Below are positions 32,546 through 45,599 of a DNA stretch of 64,000 bases, piece by piece (positions within the stretch are counted from its first letter, which is position 1; every line of letters starts with the position of its first letter). The DNA comes from Aplysia californica (lineage: Eukaryota > Mollusca > Gastropoda > Aplysiida > Aplysiidae). The translations under genes were made by a program, and so were the position numbers. The DNA is taken from the NCBI RefSeq assembly GCF_000002075.1, contig NW_004797742.1, positions 475,462-539,461 on the forward strand, read 5' to 3'. The notes beneath the pieces are model-generated. The model was not told the origin of the DNA. It did no database searches and saw nothing but the letters and a program-made list of their open reading frames with translations.

Positions 32546-32746
32546 GTAGATTAAGCATAATATACATAGACACTTCCATCTTTGGTGCCATGCGGTTGTC
32601 TATACTTAGATGTAGTCACGTGATCGGAGGGGTATCCTGGTCTGACGTCAAACAAGATGGGCGCCTTACCTAAACATAGTAATGATAGTTTGTATGAGAC
32701 CTGTGTACTTTAACAGGCTTGAGTCGATTGGGCCAAACCTAGATCT

Positions 32747-32811
32747 AAGTACGGCTAGACTGGCAGTCTAGCCGTACTTAAGTACGGCTAGACTCTCAAG
32801 TACGGCTAGCC
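32747..32811. repeat. hairpin array 3, right end of the element
   Basis: One full 33-bp unit (loop GGC), a half unit and the terminal AAGTACGGCTAGCC, mirroring the left end at 31365. Confidence 0.88.
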
Positions 32812-33199
32812 ACTTCGAACCATTAATATGAAGGGGCAAAACTTTCCGACACCGTAGAATCACGTGTGTTGACAGGAACCTCCAAAACGAAAGTGAAATA
32901 AGCTGCATTCTGCGCATGCTCACAGAAAATGACCTCGTTTTCGCTGTTCTTATCCAAAACAAAGCAGGAGACCGGGGGTTGCGCACCCAAACAGTAGCGC
33001 GGTGATGCGGGCCTACTGAACTCTAGATATCTTGGTCTTGGACTTGACTAAAATCTACCGAAAAAGTGCCAAATTCTGTGCCATGAACAAACGTTCCAGC
33101 GCTCTTGTGTTAAAAGCTTTCAATTTTGTCTGTGGGCAGTGAGACAGAGAGAGAGTGGAGTAGCGCGAGAACTAGATTACCGGGCAAAGCAAAACTGAA

Positions 33200-33420
33200 A
33201 ATGGCGATTTTAGATTTTAGTCGCCTCCCGCGCTCATCAGCGGAGTGTAAGAGGGAGGCGAGTTTTATCGCCTGGAGCGCTCAGGCTCAGTGACAGGGGT
33301 CCTATGATGCCCGAAACAAAAAAAATGGGTGAGAATAGTAGGCTGCCGTTATTCTCACGCCCGGGTGAGAAAAGTTTATTTATCCTCACCCCGGGTGAGA
33401 ATATTCACTCCGTTTGACAC
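33200..33420. repeat. interspersed repeat, second copy of 29018-29300
   Basis: Shares GGGAGGCGAGTTTTATCGCC, GACAGGGGTCCTATGATGCC and the GGGTGAGAATA palindromes with 29018-29300, in the same order and orientation. Confidence 0.75.
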
Positions 33421-33479
33421 GGTTCGAATATCCAGTCGGGCAGTTGCCATGAGTTGGGGATGCATGGCATAGTTTCGTC

Positions 33480-34020
33480 TATCTAAGAGAGATCTAAATC
33501 TAGATCTAAAGGCGAGAAAGTAAACAACTGCCTTTACACCTACCTTTTATTTTATTGTTTTCAAACGATCATCCACACAAGCTAAAAGTAAAAGACAACG
33601 GCCGGCACGTCATGCAAACGAGGACGGCACAGAAGCAGATCAAGGGAAGTTGAGAAATTTCAACGAAGTGCAGTAATGTCTGGACCGGAAGTAGATATTT
33701 AGTGCCAGATTGTTTATTTCGCGCGTTCAAATTCTGCAAGACTGTCAATAAAGGCCAAGTGACATTGGCCTAATATAAATATTATAATACAGCACAGCCT
33801 TTTTCAAATAAACAATTAACTGCTTTGAGCTACACTTTCAAAATTCCTAGTTAGTTCAAATCAATCTTAAAGCTCTTGTTATCCCTCATCAAACACGTAA
33901 GAATTCGCATCTTTATAAGTCTCTGGCAAGCGGAAAAGATGTTTTCATGTACCGAAGGCTAGGGGAGGTCATTCTCATTTTGCACTGCCCTCGGAATATT
34001 TCGTATTCGCTATTTAGATG
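33480..34020. other. no gene recognised
   Basis: Mixed intergenic sequence with a small TAGATC block at 33488-33508 and no supported coding. Confidence 0.45.
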
Positions 34021-34028
34021 TGTGTGTG

Positions 34029-34088
<60 letters not shown>

Positions 34089-34124
34089 GTGTGTATGTGT
34101 GTGTGTATGTGTGTGTGTATTTGT
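34021..34124. repeat. (TG)n microsatellite
   Basis: Long TG run, uninterrupted in its middle, degenerate at both ends. Confidence 0.95.
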
Positions 34125-34384
34125 TTGTTTGATTTGTAAAGAGGCTTCTACATGCCATGGAAATTTTTATTGTACTTTTAAAAATTAAAGTGTTTGGATT
34201 ATAAGGTCTACAACGTGCATGCGCGTATCATAATTATTAAATTACATGTATTATGCTTGAGAGTGAGAGTGTCTGTATGTGTGTGGGGGGGGGGGTGTAC
34301 ACATACCTGCAGGCATTATTCATTCCCCTGTTCATGTTTGCAAATCAGATTCTTTTAGGCTATATGCAGTAGCTCAATTAGCGG

Positions 34385-34452
34385 TATATTTGGCTCCGCC
34401 CATACCGGTACATGAAGCGCTTCATGTACCGGTATGGGCGGAGCCAAATATA
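34385..34452. repeat. 68-bp perfect palindrome
   Basis: Two 34-nt arms with no spacer and no mismatch, centred between 34418 and 34419; the arm starts TATATTTGGCTCCGCCCATA and ends GGTACATGAAGC. No flanking element was recognised. Confidence 0.95.
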
Positions 34453-34940
34453 ATAATCCCCCCATCCCTCCCCCTTTCGACTAAGCTTATTATTTGAGCC
34501 ACCCTAGCCCACAAAACCAAAATTATAGGTTGCAACCTAGACGGTCAGAGAATGCATAGGTTGCAACTGAAGACCTACTGTTAATTTTTTCATCAGATGT
34601 CGCCGTCAGTTCGTTTCTGATATTCTTTGTTAGCAATTATGGAACTACTGGCTTTTTCAGTTGAACGTAAGAGCAAAACGACACATACATTGATGCACTC
34701 GAATGCATCGTTCATGTTTGGGAGGAATTATATGACTTGGAACTTTTTTAAAGTTTTTTAAATTGATTCTAGGATACGTAATGTTGATCCATTTGAGCAC
34801 CGTCCGGACAATAATATGCACACACGTGAGCTATCTGTATTGTGTTTACATTGCTACTAGCCATCTGGAGAGGCAAGCTGGTCGATCTTCTAGCAAGTGC
34901 ATGAATCCTCGTCTTTTTTTGGGGGGGGGGGGGGAGGGGG

Positions 34941-35646
34941 GCGATCAACGGAGATCGAACAGAGCAGATGCTTAAAAAGTTAAGGTCATATTATGCTACA
35001 ACTCCAGTCTGTGGGGGAGACACAGGAACCAACAAACACACAACAAACTCCACAATAGTATGTGGCGTGGCCCTATGATGCCCACTAAGTCCCTATATAT
35101 GCCCAAGTTGGGTTCACTAACACCTCTGGGTATCCCCAGAAGAGACAACCTTATTTGACTAAACTGCGTAAGGAAAAATGACACACCGAAATCTCTGGCA
35201 CATAGACGACCCCCTGCAAGGAGAAGACCTCTTTTGTGTCAGATGCAATGCCGACCTATTACGAACAACATCCTAACAGAAAGACCCGACTTTGGAGAGA
35301 CACGAAGAAAATATTTTTAATGCACCCATTTGAAGAACTTTCTCTCAATCGTTGGTTCCTACAGTACAGAATACTCAATTCATAAAGCCTTTGGTCATTA
35401 TAACGTAGACCGATTAAAATGCAAATAATGTTATTTTAAAATGTGAAAGTAAATGACTGTCTTTATTGCTATCTATTATTATGTTCTGGGTCTTTACGGA
35501 GTTTTGTTTTATTTTACTCGAGCCATTAATTTAGCCTTTACAAAGTAAAAACCAAACTGTGCAATGAACTAACGTAAATAAACAATCAACTCGAGCCAGC
35601 GTGCTAATAAGACCTCTGTGAACGCCGTAGAACTGTTAGGCCCTAC
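34941..35646. repeat. 706-bp duplicated segment, copy 1
   Basis: Identical in length to 44786-45491, with three substitutions seen and no gaps. Both copies follow a poly-G tract. The segment contains no recognised coding; the minus-strand frame 35184-34996 (62 codons) is the same in both copies but looks like nothing known. Confidence 0.93.
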
Positions 35647-35698
35647 CTAAACAAAACCGCACGCACCGGTGCGCGCGGTATGTGTCTGGGGGGGAGGG

Positions 35699-35805
<107 letters not shown>

Positions 35806-35982
35806 GTGCGAGCGCTCGCATGCTTCCATTCATTTTACCTAATCATTATGGCCAACCCCACCAGCTGGCACATGTAATTGCGAAATGTTTCAAAACCAAT
35901 CCCCTGTTTTCTATAGCAATGTTTTTCATTTAGGTCGTGTTTGAATTCAATGCTCCACATTTTCACACCAAAATAATTGTAA

Positions 35983-36885
35983 CTGTTTTACGAAGCTCGC
36001 AACTGCATGAGGTCATTATGAGCGCGATGGGCACATTATGCATGTTCAGTTTGGTAGGAATTAATTCTGACTTTTGGCTGGGTGGCGACCGGAGCTTACT
36101 CTTATCGATTTTAAAATCATCAAGGGATCCTCAACGTGCGGAACTTGCACACGGGACCTTATAGATTTTTTGGGTTCTTATTCGATAAGGCTAGGTACGG
36201 GTTCGATCTTACCTTCCTAAGATCAGGGGTGTGGCTGAAGACAGCAGTAAGAAGGAGCCGAGGAATAGCAGTAGAAGACAGCAGAAAGAGTCAGAAGCCC
36301 AGAGGAGGAGGCAAGGGGTGGGGGGTGGGGCAGAAAATGGAGACGAGAGCAGACAACAGAACATGGTCAGAGAGCAGGTGAGGGAGCTCTCGTGGACTTG
36401 AGGTTAAGGTGTTCGCCTATCATGCAAAGGTCCCGGGTTCGAATCCGGGTAGCGATGGAACATTTTTCTTCTCTAAAATTGTCTCCTTGTAACTCCTTTC
36501 CTGCTCTCTAGCAATGTTCCGTCGTCTGCTTTCGTCTCCACTTTCGCCCTCACCCCCTCCCCTCCTTTGTAAATTGTCCCCCTCCTCTAGGCTTCTGTCT
36601 CTTTCTACAGCCTTTCTACTGCTACTCCTTGGCTCCTTCTTACTGTCGTATTTCAGCAACATCCCTGATCTTCTGGTAGGAAAGATCTACCTAGCCTTCT
36701 CGAACAAGAGCGAAAAATCTTGGCGGTCCCGTGTGCAAGATCCCTTTAATTTCTTGTGGTCTAAAATCTATAAGAGTAGGCTTCGGTCGCCACCCGGGCA
36801 ATATTCAAAGTTTCCTACCAACTGAAAATATTTAGTGTCCCGCGCGCTCATGACATTATGCAGTTGCGAGCGCCGCAAAAGACTT
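35983..36885. mobile_element. about 0.9-kb foldback element with a tRNA-like centre
   Basis: Two inverted arms (about 35983-36375 and 36480-36885) match along most of their length with moderate divergence; for example GGGTGGCGACCGGAGCTTAC on the left and, reversed, GGGTGGCGACCGAAGCCTAC on the right, and AGTAAGAAGGAGCC in both. Both outer ends are the head A hairpin module. The apex holds a tRNA-like sequence. Confidence 0.8.
36379..36456 (+). repeat. tRNA-like sequence at the foldback apex
   Basis: GAGCTCTCGTGGACTTGAGG (A-box-like), then a perfect B box GGTTCGAATCC at 36436-36446 within CCCGGGTTCGAATCCGGG. The acceptor arms do not pair. Likely a SINE promoter domain. Confidence 0.55.
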
Positions 36886-36988
36886 GGGACTAGCAACTAC
36901 ATTTGTACTTAAAAAAAAACAAAAAAAAAACGACAGCAGGTGAAAGGGGAACATATATTTTGGGACATGAAAATGTTACGTCGCTATG

Positions 36989-37059
36989 ATGTTTTGAACC
37001 CGGGACCGCTACTATTGAATGAGAGGCGGACACTTTAACCTCTAGATCAAGAGAGCACT
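36989..37059 (-). repeat. tRNA-like sequence, minus strand
   Basis: Minus strand: GTGCTCTCTTGATCTAGAGG, TTAAAGTGTCCGCCTCTCAT, then GGTCCCGGGTTCAAAAC, similar to the tRNA-like apex at 36379 but in opposite orientation. Confidence 0.5.
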
Positions 37060-37520
37060 CTATGCCTCACGTGTACCGTATGCTTTTTTCTCTCTTTTGC
37101 TACAGCGGGCCTTCTATGACAGCCAGTGGTTGTCACACAGAACATCTCCCCGTGGAATGGTGGAATTTCGAACCCAGCCACACCCATTCCATAGATTACA
37201 AAACATAGTTAGATCTATAAGTATTTTTCTCACATTGCATCACCAGTGATCCACGCGGCCATGGCCATACGAAGAGACAGGAGAACCCGGATGTGAGCAG
37301 AAGGTCAAGTAAGTTCCAAAAGGAGAACTAATATTATATATATATAGGCCCTACGTTACGGATTTCACATAGGATAGCCCGGATAGCCCATCACAGTTTG
37401 ACGAAAAGTGTATTATTAGAAAATACATCGACCTACCGGCATTTGTAATGTAGACCCTTCTCCTACGCTGAGTTTCGACTCCCATGCGATAAAATATTTT
37501 ATCGAGTCTTTCTGCTGGGA
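37060..37520. other. no gene recognised
   Basis: No supported coding or repeat structure beyond a short AT-rich run at 37338-37350. Confidence 0.4.
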
Positions 37521-37525
37521 TCATA

Positions 37526-37801
37526 GGTGTACACTATAGGTTTAAAAAGGGATAACTCTATGGCTGGGACTTCGTTTTTCTGTAAGCCCGGACTGGACTT
37601 GACATGCAGATTCGAAGATCGCCTCCCAAACGGTCCAAATTGTGTCGATAAAACATACCCCCCCCCCCGAAAAAAGAAGGGGGAAAAATCCACACTTTCG
37701 GCTCATCCGTGTAACCAAAATGTAACTTTACCGAAAGTATGTCTGTGGCGTTCATATTCATAGAGTTAGATCTACCCTCTTTTGTGCCTATAGTGTACAT
37801 C
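37526..37801. mobile_element. 276-bp MITE, TA-flanked (Tc1/mariner-like)
   Basis: Left end GGTGTACACTATAGG; reverse complement of the right end GATGTACACTATAGG. Inverted similarity runs about 40 bp to CTCTATG, and TA flanks both ends. No coding. Confidence 0.6.
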
Positions 37802-38191
37802 TATGGTGACGTTCGAAGGTAGGGTGTCAGAGACAGAAAGCACGAGAAGAGTGAGTTATCATAGATATAATATAATAGTCCTTTGTTACAATTATAGCCT
37901 AGACTGCCTCATCAGTCGACACGTGATATTGTTAATCTATGTTATGCGTTCTGTTGTTATTTTTTATGTCGTAATAACAAAAAAGGAGGGGGGGGGGGAG
38001 AGAAAATTGGCGAGGCCTTTTTGAATACCAAGCATGACAAGCCTTAGCTCGTGGTTGGATTTTTAAAAAATCAAATCTTTCCAGAAATGGCAATTCCGTA
38101 TTGTGGGAAATGCAATGAAATAATGGCCTGTTGTGAGCAAACTGCAATTCATTTCTTGAAAACTGTGGAGCTGAGGAATTATATAGCAAAT

Positions 38192-38426
38192 TATTATTAT
38201 TATTATTATTATTATTGTTATTATTATTATTTTGCTTCATATCTCTTCACAGTGTGTGCATGTGTGGTTGTTATATTCATAGGGTAGGCCTAAAGTCGTG
38301 GTGCTCATAGGCCTACGCAAATTTTCCTCACCTGGAAGTAGTAAATTATAACTAATGATAGATCTAATAATATATTGGTCAACAACAACAACAACAACAA
38401 AAATAATAATAATAATAATAATAATG

Positions 38427-38520
<94 letters not shown>

Positions 38521-38549
38521 ATGTAATAATAATATAATAATAATAATAT

Positions 38550-38611
<62 letters not shown>

Positions 38612-38635
38612 TGGTTATAATGCATGCAATAATAA
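38192..38635. repeat. (AAT/ATT)n microsatellites
   Basis: An (ATT)n run at 38192-38232 and a long (AAT)n run at 38400-38635 with a few interruptions. Confidence 0.95.
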
Positions 38636-38815
38636 TAATGAGAATCATAGCGCAGCGTTGAAGTTCTGCGCTACAGAATAGATCCAATTATATTTCACAA
38701 TACGACTGACAAATCAAAAGTGATAACATCAACAACAACAAACAACTACTCGACAGAGGACAGCGCGTTAATAAATATCAATTAATGTGTTTTTTAATAA
38801 AAGACCACCCTGCTC

Positions 38816-39008
<193 letters not shown>

Positions 39009-39097
39009 CATGACGAAGTATGTACGCCCCCAAGGGAAGTGCAACTGACTGAAGTATCTTAAATTTAGACCATTTCCAAGGGGATATTTACATAGTT

Positions 39098-39455
39098 TGT
39101 TCTCATGCGCATGAAGCAGAATGGTAAATGGGTTGATTTATCAATGTATCATGCTCATACGGTAATGCGCCGGAACAACACAGGGAACTGCTGCTTTTTC
39201 TTTCCTCATCTTTACTGTCGTCATTTCCCTTCTACTTCTTTTGTATGTTTGTCACTCTCTTCGAACTGCTATTTCCGGGGTGTCTATCGGAAGCATACTT
39301 AAAATTTTGTGCTGTTGAGGCTGGCGAGGTGACAGGCCTGATTCCGCGCCAGTTGGACTTCTCTAGCTGTTGATATTATTCACCCCTTGCCGGTCATATT
39401 ATGACCTTATGCAGATAACGCCGTAAAACCTTACTGAAACTAAAAGTAAAAGAAT
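39098..39455 (-). repeat. hairpin-headed repeat family A, reverse copy
   Basis: Minus-strand copy of 11594-11998. The head lies at 39410-39455 and the body runs leftwards to about 39100. The stem arm near the head is degraded. Confidence 0.75.
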
Positions 39456-39530
39456 TATTTAGTTGTTTGGGATGAGACTTCCAAATCTTTTGTTATACAT
39501 CATAATGTACAATAATATGTGTACGTGTAT

Positions 39531-39556
39531 GGGGGGGGGGGGGGGGGGGGGGGGGT
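39531..39556. repeat. poly-G tract
   Basis: About 25 consecutive G. Confidence 0.97.
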
Positions 39557-39559
39557 TCT

Positions 39560-40264
39560 TTCACTCAATTTATTTGACCAGGCCTGCATTGACATCAGGC
39601 ATTCTCACAATAGTCTGACCCTCAGATCTCAAAATTAATGTCTTGATGGTGTACGTAACCCAAAGGTATAAATAAAAGGCCTTATATGTTGTTATTCATG
39701 TACATTTTTGGCATGAAAAGGGGAATTTTTGTAATTAATTTATAATTAGCTTTGACTGGTGGCCAGTGTAGCTTTATAAAAACGGTGTATATATTTTTGG
39801 GACTTTTCAAGACCAGCCCCATTCAACTATTAAAAATGCCAAATAATTAAGCATAGCGTACAGCACCTGCAGTTGAAATAGTTTATTATGTAACCCTATG
39901 CAAAAGCAAAAAAAAACTCCAGGCCATCGACGAAAAGGTAAAAAAGTAAATGCCAGAAAGAGCCTTTTCTAATAAAACCAAGGGCTTCTATAATCCTGAA
40001 GTGAGTTTATGCTGTCAAGGCTGTACAACTATCTGGGACCTTTGAGTGGGGCAAAAACGAAAGAATCACTTTGATACTTAACAAAAAAAAAGACGTAAAA
40101 AAGTAAAGGTTCAAGCTGTACAATGTTGTGTCTTCCTCAAGGCAAGGAATTGGTGGGAGGTTTCATGTCGAAAAATCTTTAACATGTGTTGCCAGTGGTA
40201 CGAGTGGTCCTGGCCAGGCCAAGCCGATACCGGATAATAAACAACACGCCCCACTCCAACTAAA
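39560..40264. other. no gene recognised
   Basis: No repeats or coding noticed. Confidence 0.4.
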
Positions 40265-40342
40265 ACTTGGCAACTCAGTTCAGCTCTGACCTTCTGTCAA
40301 CGAAGATGTGTGCTGTTTACGTCTTACATGTTTGATACGCTT
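40265..40342 (+). other. possible non-coding first exon of Dab
   Basis: A GC-richer stretch with an initiator-like TCAGTTC and a strong donor CTTG|GTAAGT at 40342/40343. The first coding Dab exon has a splice acceptor 37 bases before its ATG, so an upstream 5' UTR exon must exist somewhere; this is only one candidate. Confidence 0.25.
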
Positions 40343-40756
40343 GGTAAGTTGTGTTGTTTAAGAAAGTGAAACTGATACATATGTTATGCATTATTAACAC
40401 AGTTAGCTACAGAAAGGACGAGTTAAGATGCGATTAGTTATATCGCTGATAGTGAAAGATAGGAAGGAAAAAACCCCCACTAAGATCTCAGCTCTGCCCA
40501 AAACGAGAATGGTGATCAGCCTCCCAGTCAGCCCAGCGTGTTGTGTCGTCTGGCCCTTCGAACACGCCCCCTTTTGGTCGACTCATCTACTTTTGAGGTT
40601 GTTCTGAAACTGTTTAGTCATTTGGTACTTAGTGCACATTTTTCAGGAGCCTAAATAAGATAGCTTGATTGAACAAGCATAAAATAAGCTTTCGAATTGT
40701 GACATCCTTGGAGAATTGCTATGAGAAGAGGTATAGACAACTTGGTTCACATTCTC

Positions 40757-41004
40757 ATTCATCACGTTAAGTTACTATATATCTAGATCTAAATCTAGCT
40801 ATTTTTCACAGTGACTACTCCAGGCAAGTATTCAATTTCAAGAAGACAACAGTGTTGGCAAGTAGATATCTAGTCTAAGTTAGAGATTCATCACGTTAAG
40901 TTACTAGAGATCTAGATTCTAGCTATTTTTCACAGTGAGACTACTCCAGGCAAGTATTCAATTTCAAGAAAAGACAACAGTGTTGGCAAGTAATCTAAGT
41001 TAGA
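40757..41004. repeat. tandem duplication of a 129-bp unit
   Basis: ATTCATCACGTTAAGTTACT starts both units (40757 and 40886). They share GGCAAGTATTCAATTTCAAG and ACAACAGTGTTGGCAAGTA and differ by small indels and substitutions. Confidence 0.9.
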
Positions 41005-41629
41005 ACTCCCAAGACTTAGATTTCAACCACCAACTCAATCACTTCTTCATGAGTCCAGTCGTGTTGTTTTCTTTGGACTTCTCTTTTAATTTTTTTCCTT
41101 ACCTTTCGACATTAGTCTTTTATCCTTAATTCTGACTTCTCTCTATGCCAATAGCCGTACTAGATCTAGGTCCTATTATTTTAATGCAAGTTTTTTGCTA
41201 GAGAGTGGCATCTCCAAATTACAGTGAAAATCAAAGTATGAAATATAATAAAATGAAAGAATAGTTTGAAAATGTTATGTATGATGTGAAAGACTGAGAT
41301 CAGAGACTATTTAATGTGTTGGACTGTATTCAGTTTCACTTCATGTGTTTTCTGGATGTATAGTAGGCCAACTATTTAAATGATGGTGGTGTTTTTTTCT
41401 AGGTAGGATAGGTTGGGGTGACTTCAACAAGTAGTGCAAAGCAGCCATTTTACTTCTCGGTTACTACATTCTAAATTTTCAACCAATTGCAATTTTGTGG
41501 CATACATTCACTTGGGACAATTGCAACAAGGGTTGGTGCAAATTCGTGTCCCCAGGGGGCAATTCTGACGGGGGGTGTGGGTAACTTTAGCAGGGGGCGG
41601 ATGTATACAGTATTGGGTTTAAAAAAAAC

Positions 41630-44043
<2,414 letters not shown>

Positions 44044-44480
44044 ATATGTGTCACGACGCAATGGAATCAGGCACTCGTCAATTTTTGGGCATGTGCAGTT
44101 ATTGGTATCATCTGAAAGTTTATTTCATTTGCCTTGCTTTCAACGAAAAAAAATACCCGTCTATCTTGAATAGAAGTAGAGATATTTGTGTTTGAAGCAG
44201 ATGAGGTTGCCTGGTTTCAGTGGTAAAATTAGCGAGAAAATGGCTGCTAAAGTTTGGTACTTTCAATAGCTTGAGAGTCCTTGAAAATGGAAAAAAATAC
44301 ATATTTTATGACTTTTCTAGTAAAATTCACATGGAAATGCGTATTATTTGGACTTAAAAGGTGTTGAGCCAAAAAACAAAAATTTGATAAAAATTGCCAA
44401 AATGAGGAGCAAAAATGCCTGTTCCATCAATTTCATTATTTTGACGAGTGCCTGATTTCACCATGATGCCTCACAAATAT
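44044..44480. mobile_element. 437-bp MITE, copy 2 (inverted relative to 18034-18476)
   Basis: Ends share GGAATCAGGCACTCGTCAA with the family; the reverse complement of the right end reads GTGAGGCATCATGGTGAAAT. The internal GTTTTTTGGCTCA segment also matches copy 1 in reverse orientation. Confidence 0.7.
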
Positions 44481-44785
44481 TTTCTGAAAAGAAAAGGCCA
44501 GAATTCATTTTCTCTGGTGTTCAAAGTAGATAGGTAGTGGAATATATAAGATAAAGATGTCTGTCTCAGCTGTCATACTGAAGGCAGTTATTGTGACTTA
44601 GTCTAACCTAAATTGGGTGCTTTGGTTCTGCTGACGAACACGTAAAACTAGCTTTGGATATGAATTAAGCTGTGTTGTTTTTAGTTTTTAATAAATATTT
44701 GGATTTCAAATAGTTTAAGTTTAGTGTCTAATGTTTTCTTGGTGCTTTAAAAAAAAATAATTTATTGGGGGGGGGGGGGGGGGGG

Positions 44786-45491
44786 GCGATCAACGGAGAT
44801 CGAACAGAGCAGAGGCTTAAAAAGTTAAGGTCATATTATGCTACAACTCCAGTCTGTGGGGGAGACACAGGAACCAACAAACACACAACAAACTCCACAA
44901 TAGTATGTGGCGTGGCCCTATGATGCCCACTAAGTCCCTATATATGCCCAAGTTGGGTTCACTAACACCTCTGGGTATCCCCAGAAGAGACAACCTTATT
45001 TGACTAAACTGCGTAAGGAAAAATGACACACCGAAATCTCTGGCACATAGACGACCCCCTGCAAGGAGAAGACCTCTTTTGTGTCAGATGCAATGCCGAC
45101 CTATTACGAACAACATCCTAACAGAAAGACCCGACTTTGGAGAGACACGAAGAAAATATTTTTAATGCACCCATTTGAAGAACTTTCTCTCAATCGTTGG
45201 TTCCTACAGTACAGAATACTCAATTCATAAAGCCTTTGGTCATTATAACGTAAACCGATTAAAATGCAAATAATGTTATTTTAAAATGTGAAAGTAAATG
45301 ACTGTCTTTATTGCTATCTATTATTATGTTCTGGGTCTTTACGGAGTTTTGTTTTATTTTACTCGAGCCATTAATTTAGCCTTTACAAAGTAAAAACCCA
45401 ACTGTGCAATGAACTAACGTAAATAAACAATCAACTCGAGCCAGCGTGCTAATAAGACCTCTGTGAACGCCGTAGAACTGTTAGGCCCTAC
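44786..45491. repeat. 706-bp duplicated segment, copy 2, truncated by the gap
   Basis: Matches 34941-35646 at all but about three positions and ends exactly at the first N. Confidence 0.93.
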
Positions 45492-45591
45492 NNNNNNNNN
45501 NNNNNNNNNNNNNNNNNNNNNNNNNNNNNNNNNNNNNNNNNNNNNNNNNNNNNNNNNNNNNNNNNNNNNNNNNNNNNNNNNNNNNNNNNNN
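45492..45591. other. assembly gap (100 N)
   Basis: Exactly 100 N, a conventional placeholder for a gap of unknown size. The flanks are the 706-bp segment on the left and a poly-G run on the right. Confidence 0.99.
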
Positions 45592-45599
45592 GGGGGGGG

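Larger units (their letters stand above)
31358..32817. mobile_element. 1460-bp element with hairpin-array ends and 9-bp target duplication
   Basis: Perfect flanking duplication AACCATTAA (31349-31357 and 32818-32826). The left end is GGAAGAGGCTAGCCGTACTT; the reverse complement of the right end is CGAAGTGGCTAGCCGTACTT. The ends are made of 33-bp hairpin units (arm AAGTACGGCTAGACT). The interior holds TAGATC arrays and a tRNA-like sequence, and no transposase. The 9-bp duplication and the CGAAGTG end match the MITE at 28557-29008, so a Merlin-type origin is inferred. Confidence 0.8.

Noticed and set aside
34996-35184. 62-codon protein conserved in both 706-bp copies
   Set aside because: The copies are almost identical over their full length, so shared open frame is not evidence of coding; no family resemblance.
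36379-36456. Functional tRNA gene
   Set aside because: The B box and T-arm are good, but the acceptor arms do not pair and it sits at the apex of a foldback; better read as a SINE-type promoter.
38305-38687. Open frames over 100 codons in simple repeats
   Set aside because: Translations of (AAT)n only; the same holds for frames over the (TG)n, (CA)n and (CT)n tracts at 34021, 35701, 38816 and 41808.
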